Source of the DNA: Pseudopyrenochaeta lycopersici
Taxonomy: Eukaryota > Ascomycota > Dothideomycetes > Pleosporales > Pseudopyrenochaetaceae
Direction: 5' to 3'
NCBI GenBank assembly: GCA_003313425.1
Contig: NHZP01000020.1
Span: 930,001-994,000, forward strand
Length of the DNA stretch: 64,000 nucleotides
Shown here one piece after another: positions 47,450-58,099 of the stretch (its first letter is position 1; each line of letters starts with the position of its first letter). The notes under the pieces are model-generated. The model was not told the DNA's origin, ran no database searches, and worked only from the letters and a program-made list of their open reading frames with translations. The position numbers were made by a program, and so were the translations under genes.

Positions 47450-50400
47450 ATATTAAGCTTAATAGAAGCTGGATGAAGGCACTAGTAGATTCTAGAGCAT
47501 AACAGAGCTACATTTCTACGCGAGCGATAGAATAAGCTAGCCTTATCCTATTATTAAAATTAGTACTATATCTATTAATAGTAGCTAATAGATAACTAAT
47601 GCTATTAGAGTCTGTAATCACACACGAAGTACAGAGCGTGCAACTTATTATCTAGAACTATAGGGAGACGATTAACCTAGACGTCTTTAGACTATCACAA
47701 TACAACGTAATACTAAGACTCCTATAGTTAAGAGAATACAGCCTAGACATAAATTAGAAAAAGAAAAAGTTCTTATTTAAATGCTGTAAAACAGACGTAA
47801 CTACAAGTAAGCCTACGCTGCGGCTGAGTGCCTAGGTAGATAAGAAGATAATAATTAGGATCCTTACTTTAAATAAGGACAGCCTTAAGACACAAGGGTC
47901 TAACTTAGCAGGTACTAATAGGAGGCCCTTAGACTAATAAGCTAGAGTTAAGGAGTAAAGCGCAACTCTAGTAATCTCTAATAAGTATAAAGAATATAAG
48001 TTACTCTTTTAGGAAGAGACAACTATAAAAGTATTACCTAAGTATTAACCCTAGGATTATAAGATTATCCTACAGGAAGGAAAGTAACTAACTTTTAGCC
48101 TAATTTACAGTCTATTAGAAAAAGAACTTAAAACCTTGCGTAAATACATTAAGATAAACTTAAAGAAAGAATTTATCTAAGAATTACAATTGCTAGTAAG
48201 ATACCCTATATTATTTGTACTAAAGAAAAATAGGAAGTTAAGATTATATATTAACTACTAAAAGCTTAATAATATTATAATAAAAAATTAATACCCTTTA
48301 CTAAATATAGTAGAACTACAGGATTAACTAGCCTTTGCAAAAGTCTTTATAGTATTAGACTTAAGAGGAGCGTATAACCTTATTTATATAAAGGAAGGTA
48401 AAGAATAGAAGACTATATTTAGAACACGCTACAGCTACTACAAGTATATAGTAATACTTTTTAGTCTTACTAACGCACTACCTACATGCTAGGCACTTAT
48501 TAACAATATGTTAAGAGAACACCTAGATATATTTATTATCGCATACTTTAATAATATCCTTATATACTCTAATAATCTACAGGAATATATTAAGCACGTT
48601 AAAACAGTTCTTGCCTGCTTAGGAAGATTTAGATTACTACTTAAACTTAAGAAATGTAAGTTCTATAAGGAAGAAGTTAAATTCTTAAGATATATAGTAG
48701 GTGCACACAGAGTAAAGATAAGTAAAGAAAAAATAAGAGTAGTAAAAGAATAGCCTAAACCTAAAATAGTTAAAGATATATAGTTATTTATAGGATTTGT
48801 TAACTTTAACTAACAGTTTATTAAAGACTTCTCTAAGAAATCTATCCTACTTACTAAACTTATAAGAAAAGAAATAAAATAAGAATAGGGAAATAAATAA
48901 AGAAAAGTATTCTAGATACTTAAAGAGGCCTGCATTATACCTCTAGTGTTAATTATATTCTAAACAAGAGAACTCTTATAGTTTAAAACAGATGCCTTAG
49001 ACCTTGCACTAGGTGCAACAGTAAAATAAGAACGCAACAGGAAATAGTACCTAATTACTTACTACTTAAGAAAATTCACAGACCTTAAGGAATAATACAA
49101 CGTACATAATAAAGAGCTTATAGTAGTTGTTAACGCCCTCAACTACTAGCGGATCTACGCAGAGAGCTGCTTAGATCTTACGATATTTACAGATTATAAG
49201 AACTTAGTTAACTTTACTACTACTAAGACCTTAAACCGTAGACAGGTTAGATAGGCTAAAATATTAGGATAATATAAGTTTAAGATTGTATACACGCTAG
49301 GAAAAAATAACAACAGAGCTGATACTCTTAGCCGCAGATTAGACATCGCAGGAACAAAAGTAATAGTTAATAACGCTATCCTTTAAATAAACTAGGACGG
49401 AAGCTTAGGACCTAATAAGTTATTAAACAACACTATAATAATTACGTCTAAAGTACCTAAAGAATTGCAAGAAGTAATTATCTAATAACACTATAATAAC
49501 CTAGTATACGGTTACCCTAGAATTAAGAGAACGATAGAACTTATACAGTAACACTACAGCTTCAAGAATATAAAGACTAAGGTCAAACAGTTTATTAAAA
49601 AATACGCGGACTGTTATAAGAACAAATACAGTACCTACGTACCCTACAGAGAAATGCAAGCTATAGAGCTACCTAACGAACCTTAGGCAGACATTTCTAT
49701 AGACTTTATAACAGAGTTACTACTATCTAAAGATCCTATAACAAGAATTAAGTATAATACTATCTTTAACATAGTCTACAGATTTACGAAAGCAGCAGAA
49801 ATAATACTGTTTAGGAATAACTACAATACAGAATAACTAGCATTTATTATCTTAGACAGATTAATATAATATTATAGTATACCTAAGTCAATTATTAGTA
49901 ACAGAGACAAGCTCTTTACATCTAACTTCTAGTCCACATTAATAGCCGCGATAGGAACAAAAAGAAAATTGTTAACAGCCTATCACCTACAAACAGACAG
50001 ATAAATAGAAAGAATGAACAGAATAATAAAGACTTACCTAAGGATTTATAGCAATTAACAATAAAATAATTAGGTCTTACTATTACTAATAGCACAACTA
50101 GCCTATAATAACAAATTATTAGAGTTAACTAGAAAGAAACTATTCTTTGCTAACTATAGGAGACACCCTAATCTCTTTATAAAGTTATATCCCAGCAGAA
50201 AAACTAAAGCAGCTATAAAAACAGCTAAAGAGATAAAGAAAACATATAAACAACTCTAAGAGAACCTTAAGAAAGTATAACGTAACAGTATTTCCTACTA
50301 AAATAAGAAAAGAAAAATAGCACCTTAGCTAAAGAAGGGGGATAAAGCATACTTACTTATAAAAAATCTACGCAACAAGCGACTAAGCAAGGGACTTAAT

Positions 50401-50740
50401 CACGTTAAGGTTAGACTATTTTTAGTTAAAGAACAAAACAGACTTGTAAATTATACACTTAAGCTACTACTAGATATAAAGATCCACCCCTGCTTCTATA
50501 TCTCTAAGTTAGAACTAGCCGACCCTGCTACACTATTATAGAAAATATTCCGTTATAAATTAGAAGAAGAAAATAAGTTTAAAGTTAAGAAAATCTAGGG
50601 ATACTAATAAAATAGAAGAGTTAACAACCTAGAACTAAGCTTCAGCTACCTAGTTAAATAGAAAGGGTACCTAAGCGTAGAGAGTACGTAGGAACTACCA
50701 GAAAATCTAAGAAACTGCTAAGAAAAAATTAGAGAATATT
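47450..50740 (+). pseudogene. Gypsy-1 pol: protease, RT, RNase H, integrase, chromodomain
   Basis: Protease active site reads ALVDSRA near 47480 (usually DSGA). RT spans about 48090-48770; the open segment 48508-48753 contains YFNN (48544-48555) where the family has Y-x-DD, so both catalytic Asp are Asn. RNase H about 48960-49340 (HNKELIVVV, ADTLSRRLD). Integrase about 49480-50300, with the zinc region (CYKNKYSTYVPYREMQ) and a DDE core. The C-terminal chromodomain at about 50640-50730 (YLVK, KGYLSVEST) places it among chromoviruses. Heavy RIP; no frame intact. Confidence 0.9.
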
Positions 50741-50852
50741 AGGAAAGGAAGGAAAGAAAGAAAAAGAAATAACAAACCTAAGAGGAGGGAACAATAGCAC
50801 TGCTACTACTCCCAAAGTTAGCTACCCTAGGAAGCAGATTACTATCCTCTAG

Positions 50853-51281
50853 TTATATTAGTATAAACACGCTCTAGTCTAGAGCTAGAGTGCCCAGCAT
50901 AAGACCTTCCTTAAGATTGGCAATCTCCTGCCCTAGTGCTTCCGCCGCCTTAAGGGCCTTAATTTCCTCTACGTACTGACCTAAAACGTCTACTAGACTT
51001 TGCTTACGTTTCTAAAGAAACTCCTTTTATTTACGCAAACGACTACGTTTAGAACGAGCGGCTAGCAACGCGCTCAGCGCCTTCTCCTCTGCTGCCTCAG
51101 CCTCTGCCTCTTGAGCCTCTAGACAATATATCTCCTTATCTAGCTTAGAATAGTTTAGCAATAAGATGTTAACTAGTTCATAAAGCTTATTACTATTACG
51201 ATAGCAATTACTACACTCTTTCTTTAACGATAATATCTAGCACTCCTAGCCCTGCTTTACGCAATAACCGCAGGCAACTAT
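50853..51281 (-). pseudogene. antisense Zn2Cys6-like ORF of Gypsy-1
   Basis: It reads antisense to gag-pol in the segment between pol and the 3 prime LTR, about 140 codons with only a few stops (TAG/TAA at likely Trp, Arg or Gln codons). Near the N-terminus (51272-51180) is C-x2-C-x6-C-x8-C-x2-C-x7-Y, which matches the Zn(II)2Cys6 fungal cluster if the last Tyr was Cys. Then comes a Glu/Ala/Leu-rich, coiled-coil-like region (KLDKEI, EAEAEAAEEKALSALL) and a conserved tail (TLALD, SVF). The start is probably an ATG changed to ATA. The Gypsy-6 ORF is homologous along its length. A DNA-binding role is inferred from the Cys spacing only. Confidence 0.7.
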
Positions 51282-52976
51282 AGCTAACTAGCTAACGCGA
51301 TTTATTTAATCTCTAAGATTATAACGTTGTAGAGTACTCTTAGAACTTATTAGTTAGTATATGGGGACATAAATAGTAGGGAGGAGGATGGTGTTACGAT
51401 CCTAGGAATGAGAGGACGCGCAGCTTAAAAAGGGCTTACTCGTGGCCTAGGGCTATGACGCATGTGCTAGCCCAATAGGAACTAGTGTCCCAGGAAGCTT
51501 GGCGACGGCCCCTATAGGATTCTCTGGGACACTACGTGTATCCCACAGATCCTATGGAATCCTAGGGAAACCTACGATAGGATTTATGGGATCCTATAGG
51601 ACAACCTGTATATAGATTACTATAATAGGCCCCTATGGCTTAGTGTGTTTAATTTAATATTATACTCTATAGTATAGTAATAGCAATACTGATTGTTCTT
51701 AACCCTTAGTACTCTTTACAGAAGCGCCCTCTTACTGTCTTAGTATTAAACTCCCCCCCTTCCATCTAGTCCCTCACTCTATCCCGGAGAACTAACCTTG
51801 CAATCTCATTGGCTATCCTCACCGATAGCTTTTAAGATTCTTCACAATATCCTCTAAGGATACCTATAACCTCTTCTCTATCTTTCTCCTTCTATAGTAT
51901 AAGATAAATACACACTTATTAGCTAAGCCTCTTCGCCTATATTATAAGGAGAAAGATTAATAACCTAAAAATAATAGACAGATACTAAGGGCCTTTAATC
52001 TAATAAGTATATAAGCTATAATAATAAGAGTACTAGATATAGATAACAGGAGCCTTAGGACAGCAGCAATACTAGCTGCACTAGCACGTACCTTAGCAAC
52101 ACTAGTTACATTAGCACGACCTCTAATAACTACGTAATAACTAACCCTTAGTAAAAGATCTATTAGTAATAGTTAGCTCCTTATAAGACAGCCTTAACAA
52201 GTTAGCTAGTTAATAGTAGAGCTAGCTATATAAGTTATTACAGAACTAAGTTTAGGAGCTAAAGAACTTAGTTACTAAATTAAGCAGTATATAGATAGCA
52301 CGTACAGTCTCTACCCCCTTTTTAATAGAATAGTAAGACTCTCTTATATAAGAGATTAGGAAACTAAGACTACTAAATATAGAAGTCTTTAAGAAAGGCT
52401 TATATAAGTAATATCTTTAATAGAAAATAAAGGTCTAAGTATAGCTGTATAGAGATAGTAAAGATCTAATTAAGTAGTTACAATATAAAGCAACTAGTGT
52501 TAACTAGTTAGGCTCTTTAGAGTATTCTGTAGATATGCAGTACTAGGTTAATTAAATATAGAAGTATTAGATAGTAGTATATTTATAGATTATCTTAAAG
52601 TTAATTATAATATACTATAGAGGCTATATTATATAAGTCTATATATATAATTATCTTATAGGATTCCTAAAAGGCCTCCTCTAAGTTTTCTAAGTTTATC
52701 TCTATCCTATAGGATATAGTCTACTTTAGCGTAGGTTTTCTAGAATTACGTAACTCTAGCGTTATTAGTTAGTTTAGAGGCTTAGCTTCTTTATTAGTTA
52801 TTTATACCTCCTCTTATATCCTTATAACTACTGCCCTTCCTACTTCTATTAATAATACTATCCTCCCTCTCTAGTCCTTATATCTTTATAACTAACGTAT
52901 AGCTTCTTATAGTACTACCTAATATTATTCTATTAGAGATTATATAAATACTATTAGTTAAGTTACTATAGTTTCC

Positions 52977-53396
52977 TATAAATATTATTTAAAGAAGAAG
53001 TTAGAGTATAGGATATTTTTATTAGAAGAGAAGTATAGAAATTATTATTATAATAGAGTATTATTATATAAGCTAGTAGACGTACTAGTTCTAAACTTTT
53101 CTTATTTAGATAAAGAATTAGCTTAGTTAGACGCGTAAGAAGCTAAGGCTAATAACGTAGAAGAGAAGGCGCTAAATACCCTCCTTACTACTTACGTAAA
53201 CAAGAATTAACTTTATAAATAGTAAAAGTTATTATAATATTATAACTAATAATAGGTAGATAATTCTAGTTATATTATAGAAGAAATTAAAGTATTAGAG
53301 GTAATTAAGGATGTTAACTATAAGGTTAATATTCTTAAGTAAAGGCTAATACTTATTACTTCTACCTTAGACTAGAGTATCTTTACTCTATCTTAG
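52977..53396 (+). pseudogene. antisense Zn2Cys6-like ORF of Gypsy-6, all six Cys positions now Tyr
   Basis: Antisense to the element pol and next to its 3 prime LTR. From 52977 to 53069 the frame has Tyr at spacing Y-x2-Y-x6-Y-x8-Y-x2-Y-x7-Y, exactly the spacing of the Cys cluster in the Gypsy-1 ORF, and every one is TAT, the RIP product of TGT or TGC read on the other strand. The homology then continues through LYKLVDVLVLNFSYLDKEL, NNVEEKALNTLL, EEIKVLEV and the C-terminal TLD, SIF. Several TAG/TAA codons interrupt it. Inactive, but strong evidence that the ORF family is real. Confidence 0.7.
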
Positions 53397-53677
53397 CTTA
53401 AAGGTAATCCTCTTCTTCTAAGAATTAGGTTATTAGACTAAGTTAGTTATAGTTCTAGTACCTAAGGTCCTCTTATTCTCTATTATAGGTATATTTATTA
53501 ATTTATTCTTTATAGTTTCCTAAGTTTAAGTTAAGTTCCTATATATTTTCTAAGTTAGGGTAGTCCTTCTATTTTATAAAGTACTCTCTTTCTTTATACT
53601 AGTTTCCTATAACCTTAGAGTATCTTTTATTAAGGATTTTCTTAACTTTACACTCTATTTCTTCTTTAGTCTTATAT

Positions 53678-54124
53678 TGTGCCGATGCACTTGGTGACCT
53701 GGTCACCGGGCCACTAAGGGCATCTCAGCTAGTTAGATGCAGCAGTTCAGATGCAGCAGTTCAGATGCAGCAGCTCAGGCCACAGCAGCTTAGGCCACAA
53801 CAGCTCAGACTTCAAGGCAATTAAGCGAGATTAGCAGAAAAATAAGGATGTAAGGAGGCAGGCATCCAGAGAAGGATCCAAGCATCCACTATCCAGGGGA
53901 ACATCTAAGGAACATCTAGAAGTAATTAAGACAGTACAGACAGACAGACAGATACAGCTACTACAGTTATTACCCCCCCCCCCCCCCCCTATTATTGTTC
54001 ATCCTTGTTTACCTACCTTCTACCTCTTATCTCATCCTTGATGGGATGACTACCTAGCTGTGTTCAGTAAGCTCAAGGCTACCATCGACAGGGAGAAGCT
54101 TGCTGAGGCCTCTGTTCCTGCACA
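53678..54124. mobile_element. TGTG/CACA element, 447 bp, with C17 tract and CAG-rich repeats
   Basis: TGTGCCGATGCACTTGG...GTTCCTGCACA flanked by ATAT on both sides (53674-53677 and 54125-54128). Its first 13 bases differ at only one position from the element at 23850. It holds about three tandem GATGCAGCAGTTCA units and related CAGCAGCTCAGGCCA units (53737-53812), plus 17 consecutive C (53973-53989). Not RIP-mutated, so young or protected. A solo LTR is the alternative. Confidence 0.7.
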
Positions 54125-55310
54125 ATATCTAAAGGTTTTCTATAGTAGTATTACTAAGTGCGTAGGTTCTAATAGCTTAGCGTAGAACTTTAAGTAGACT
54201 TTTATATCTTTAAGTAGTTCTAGTATGTACGTAACTAGTTTATTATATTACTTAACTTAAAATAGTCTAACTTTAACGTAGTCTAATCGTTTATTAAGTT
54301 ATTTTGTGCGTAGGTTTTTTATAAGTAAATATACTTTATCCTCCTTTTTTAGCTAAGGCACTGTTTTTCTTTTCTTATTTATATATAAAGTTTATTATCT
54401 TTATTTTTTCTTAAGTCTTCTTTATAATTATTTTAATATTTCTTATAGTTCTTCTACTATCTTAACTATAGCTTCTACTTTAATACTTAGAAAGTTTCTC
54501 TTAAATAAGTTTAGGTGTTTCTTATAGTAGGCGTAAAACAATATTTTACCTATACTTTAGATTTACTATTATTAAATATAATTTATGCTATTAGTGTTAG
54601 TAATACCTAATTATTTTATTATTTATTATAATACGCCTGTAGGTATTGTTCTAGGGTTCTATTTATTTGCTCTATTTATCTATTAGTTTCTATATAATAT
54701 ACTATAGATAGTTTCTTTTAGATACCTATCTTAGCTATAAAAGTTAACTAGAAATTAGATATAAATAGCTTATCTCTATTACTTATAATAGTCTTTAGTA
54801 TTCTATAGTATTAGAATACTTAATCCTTTATTATTTCCGCAAGTTATAGTGCTGTAAAGTTCTTTCTAAACAGTATAGACTCCGCGTATTTAATATACCT
54901 ATATATTACGTTATATATTACATTATACTTATATCTAGTTACTTTATCTATAGACTTAGGTAAATCTATAATAAAAACTATTACTATGTCTTCTTATAGC
55001 TTTATAGGTATCTTAATTACCTGCAATTCGCTATAGGGTGCGTGTGTAGCATATTTATTTTATTAGTAGGGTATATACTTCTTAATATGTATCTCTACCT
55101 TCTACCTAAGGTTCGTGATATAGTAGTTTTATTAGATAAGTTCTATAGTTTTTATAATTCCTAGGTGTTTATATATTAGATTATTATAGTGTTACTATAT
55201 AATAGTTTTATATAGATTTTTAGGGACTTCTACTTATATTTTTAAGATTACGTAGTGTTCTTATAAAGGTCTTAAGGTTCTATCTTTATTTATTTTTAGG
55301 ATTACTATAT

Positions 55311-55558
55311 TGTTATAGGCGAAGAGGCTTAGCTAACGAGTGTGCATTTGTCCTACACTACAAAAGGAGAAAGATAAAGAAGAGGTTATAGGTATCCTTA
55401 GAGGATATATATATATTCGTACAAGTAAAGAGGAACGTGCTCCTCTAGCTACTAACTTATACAAGCTTATAAGAAAAGGGGGCAGAGGAGATTAAGGAGT
55501 TTGTTCCCCGAGCGATAGTAGCGAAGCCTCCCTTCCTTAAAGGGCGCAGCCTATTACA
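55311..55558 (-). mobile_element. solo LTR of the Gypsy-2 family (248 bp)
   Basis: TGTTATAGGCGAAGAGG...CCTATTACA, clearly the same LTR as 27589-27838, with more transitions. The flanks (TATAT and ATTAG) do not match, so the original duplication is lost or the ends belong to different events. Confidence 0.85.
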
Positions 55559-56011
55559 ATTAGAAATCCTTAACCTTAAATAACTAAGTAAATATATAAT
55601 TCTTTTATAAAGTTATTTAAGAATAACTTTTTCTTTAATAAAAATTTATATATATCTTTATAAAATATAGTATAACTCTTTAAAAAATTATATATTTACT
55701 TAGTTATTTAAGATTAAGAATTTCTAATACTATAATAAACACTATTTTTAAAAAACGTTTATAAAAAAAAATATGTATTTTTATAGAAAATTAATAAATT
55801 TCTTAAACTATTTATTTTAAAAAATATAATTAACTATTTTAAAAAATATAATTAACTAAAATTATAGAACTACTTAAGAAATATATCTTTAATATGAAGA
55901 CTTTTTTATTTTATTTATTAAATAAGGCTAAAATAAATAGAAATAAAGGTAGGATTTTAGTAGATTTTAGTAAGGAAATGCGTGTGTTACGAGGGGACAA
56001 TCGCTACAAGG
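55559..56011. mobile_element. foldback MITE arm related to 7240-7649
   Basis: AT-rich sequence aligning with 7240-7649, ending AGTAAGGAAATGCGTGTGTTACGAGGGG. An internal inverted repeat (TAAATAACTAAGTAAATATA near 55578 and its inverse near 55694) gives a hairpin. No coding. Confidence 0.5.
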
Positions 56012-56013
56012 TA

Positions 56014-56405
56014 ACGTGTTCTACTACCTAATGCACGTCCCTACCTAATGCACGCAGTTTTTAAGAACACTTAAATCCTTCTATCTTCCTATCTAAATAA
56101 GCTATACTTCTAAAATTTAGTACATAAATTTCTAAAGTATTAGTAATAATTTAAAGGAATAATTATAAAATTTAAGTTAGTATTAAAAGAGTTATATAAG
56201 TTCAAAGTTATAGCTTTAAAAATACTAAAATACCTAATTATATAATATTTATAAGTATTATAACTATATACTTTTAAGTAGTTATTACAATTGCTAATAG
56301 AAATAAAATACTAAATTATTTAGTATTAAAAGTATATTACTATAAAGTTAAATAATTTTTTAAACTAAGTTTTTAAACTCAAAATAATAATTAAAATATT
56401 AAGTA
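56014..56405. mobile_element. pogo-type MITE fragment, second copy
   Basis: Starts ACGTGTTCTACTACCTAATGC after TA (56012-56013) and aligns with 40642-40967 and then 43647 onward. No coding; it runs into the CACGTG-rich element. Confidence 0.55.
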
Positions 56406-56796
56406 TTGTGGAGGAAAAAGAGAGAGCTTGGTAACAGTTACCCAGGTAATCTATGAGATGGACCCCTGTTTTGTCTAGGAGGCTTTAGGAGAGCCAGCTA
56501 TATAAAGGAGAGCTGAGCACGGCCTATTACAGGGGCCATTATACGGTAGGAGCGTGAGCAGCGTGTACGCCTGCGTGAGCGCGTATGTGCTCGCGCACGT
56601 GATCGCGCACGTGAGTCTACCTTCAGGTGTCTCCTGCGTGAGCTTGCCTATCAGCTTGCACGTGAGCGTGCACGTGAGCGCGCACGTGAGCGCGCCCTTG
56701 AATGCACACAGAAGTACGTGTCTCTCTAGGGTAAGCTCCTACGTCAGCGCGCACGTGAGCCTACCGTACCCCAGGTCACAGCGCGTTGTTTGCAAC
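56406..56796 (-). mobile_element. CACGTG-rich short element, copy 4
   Basis: From TTGTGGAGGAAAAAG to GTTTGCAACA, the longest of the four copies, with extra GTGAGCGTGCACGTGAGCGC units in the middle. Not RIP-mutated. Confidence 0.8.
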
Positions 56797-57008
56797 ACAC
56801 CCCCTAGGTGGGCAGCTCGGGCTGCTCAACTGACTAATTAGCGCGTTGTGCTTAATATCCCCCTTTACCTCTGTTTTCTGCTTGAGATTAATTCCTACCT
56901 TTACTTTTAAAAAATAGCCTTATATAGCGCGCCTCGCGTGCTCCTTAGCTCTATTTCTTTAATAACAGTAGTACTAATAGTAATAACAGCACTACTACTA
57001 CTATTAAT

Positions 57009-58008
57009 ATGCCTGCTATAAGTTACTGCAACGTAAGCTTAGGATTATACTAATTTATATAGTCTAAAGCTAAAATTGCTGCTTGCGCCCGCGCCTAAAA
57101 GGCTTGTGAGACCCGCTCCGCCGCCTCTAGGCCTAACTCTGCTGTTAGCGCCGCTGCCCCTGTTGTGCCTGCGCCTGCGCCCACGCCTACGCCCGCGCTC
57201 TTACTGCCTCCTTTACTGCCTAGTTTCCTCTTTAGGGTTAAGGAGGTAGCTTGTAAAGGTGGTAAAACACCTAATTAAGCTGCTCTCCTCGCCGCCGCTA
57301 ATCGCGCTGCCGCCGCCCTAGCTAAAGCCTAGGCTAACGCCGCCGCCTCTGCCGCTGCGCTTAAGCGCGCGCGTGCCTATATACCTCCTGTAGTTCCTTA
57401 AGATCTATAGGAGGTTGTGCGCACTCCCTAGTTACGTACCTAGGGAGTACTCTACTCTACGCTGTGCCTTTAGTGCGTAAGGAGTACGCTCTCTAGGCAC
57501 TCTTTTAGGGAGTGCTATAATAACTCTAGTAGTAGTTAGCGCTACTTCTATTATGCTTCTAGGTATAATTACGTCTCTAGGTAAGCTCTATTTTATAATA
57601 GGCTTAGTTACTAAGCTAATCCTTTATATATAGCCCCCCTATTATTCTTAGCTTTTTACTGCACCTTATAAAAGTAATTAAAAAGAATAATACTAAGGTA
57701 AGCTCTTTAGTATAATATACTGTGCTTATACTTATTAGTTATAGGAAAGTAAGGAGTTAAGGACTGTTATCTAGGCGCTTCTTAAATAAGTTAAGGGTAA
57801 GCAGAAGGAGGAGAAGGAGGAGAAGGAGGAGAGGGGGCGCGTAGCCGCGGCCGCTCGCGCTGCTAAGGAGTAGGTAGGGGGGGAGGAGGAGATAGAGGAG
57901 GATAATAAGGAGGATAGAGGTAGTAGCTTTGTTAGTAGAGAGCTTTTAGTGCGCTACTAGCGTATTATAACTCTCCTTAGTAAGGTTATTAATCTTCTCC
58001 TTAAGTAA
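57009..58008 (+). pseudogene. antisense accessory ORF of Copia-1, Ala/Pro-rich with Cys core
   Basis: A TATATA box at 56921-56926 precedes ATG 57009 by 88 bp (MPAISYCNVSLGLYWFI). Next comes an Ala/Pro-rich, low-complexity region (VVPAPAPTPTPALLLPP, ALLAAANRAAAALAKA), then a Cys core from 57465: C-x2-C-x12-C-x9-Y-x2-Y-x5-Y, where the three Tyr may be former Cys. In-frame TAG codons sit at probable Trp positions. The charged tail (KQKEEKEEKEERGR) is in a different frame, so a frameshift or intron lies between about 57600 and 57790. It is antisense to pol and located before the expected 3 prime LTR. Function unknown. Confidence 0.55.
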
Positions 58009-58099
58009 TAAGGTTAGGTTAGGCCCTTAAGGGTAAGGTAGGTTAAACCCTCTTATATAGGTTAACGTTAAACCCCTCTAGTAATATTAAATGGTTTTA

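Larger units (their letters stand above)
44746..51846 (+). mobile_element. Gypsy-1: full-length chromovirus with 455 bp LTRs and an antisense 3 prime ORF
   Basis: LTRs 44746-45200 and 51392-51846 (TGTTACGATCCTAGG...TTCACA) are equal in length, and the 5 bp duplication ATATC flanks the element (44741-44745 and 51847-51851). The polypurine tract GGGAGGAGGATGG adjoins the right LTR. The plus strand carries gag, protease, RT, RNase H, integrase and a chromodomain. The LTRs differ at scattered sites, almost all transitions. A minus-strand ORF lies between pol and the right LTR. Confidence 0.97.
44589..52455 (+). mobile_element. Gypsy-2b: 5 prime part of a second Gypsy-2 copy, split by Gypsy-1
   Basis: The LTR starts at 44589 (TGTAATAGGCTGCGCCC), is cut at 44745 by Gypsy-1 and resumes at 51852, ending near 51947. 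The 5 prime internal region and gag start follow (51948-52455), aligning with the reverse complement of 34064-33550. The gag ATG has become ATA. The copy is truncated where Gypsy-6 begins. More RIP-mutated than the 27589-34314 copy. Confidence 0.85.
52456..55310 (-). mobile_element. Gypsy-6: 3 prime half of a minus-strand Gypsy element
   Basis: The left LTR at about 52456-52858 matches the solo LTR at 12137-12539 in reverse. A purine-rich tract (minus strand, 52859-52878) adjoins it and fixes the orientation. A plus-strand antisense ORF follows (52977-53396), then a chromodomain remnant (53680-53530, VKKILNKRYSKV) and integrase (about 55250-54130) on the minus strand. A 447 bp element is inserted at 53678. 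RT and the 5 prime LTR are missing; the element is cut off at the solo LTR at 55311. Confidence 0.8.
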
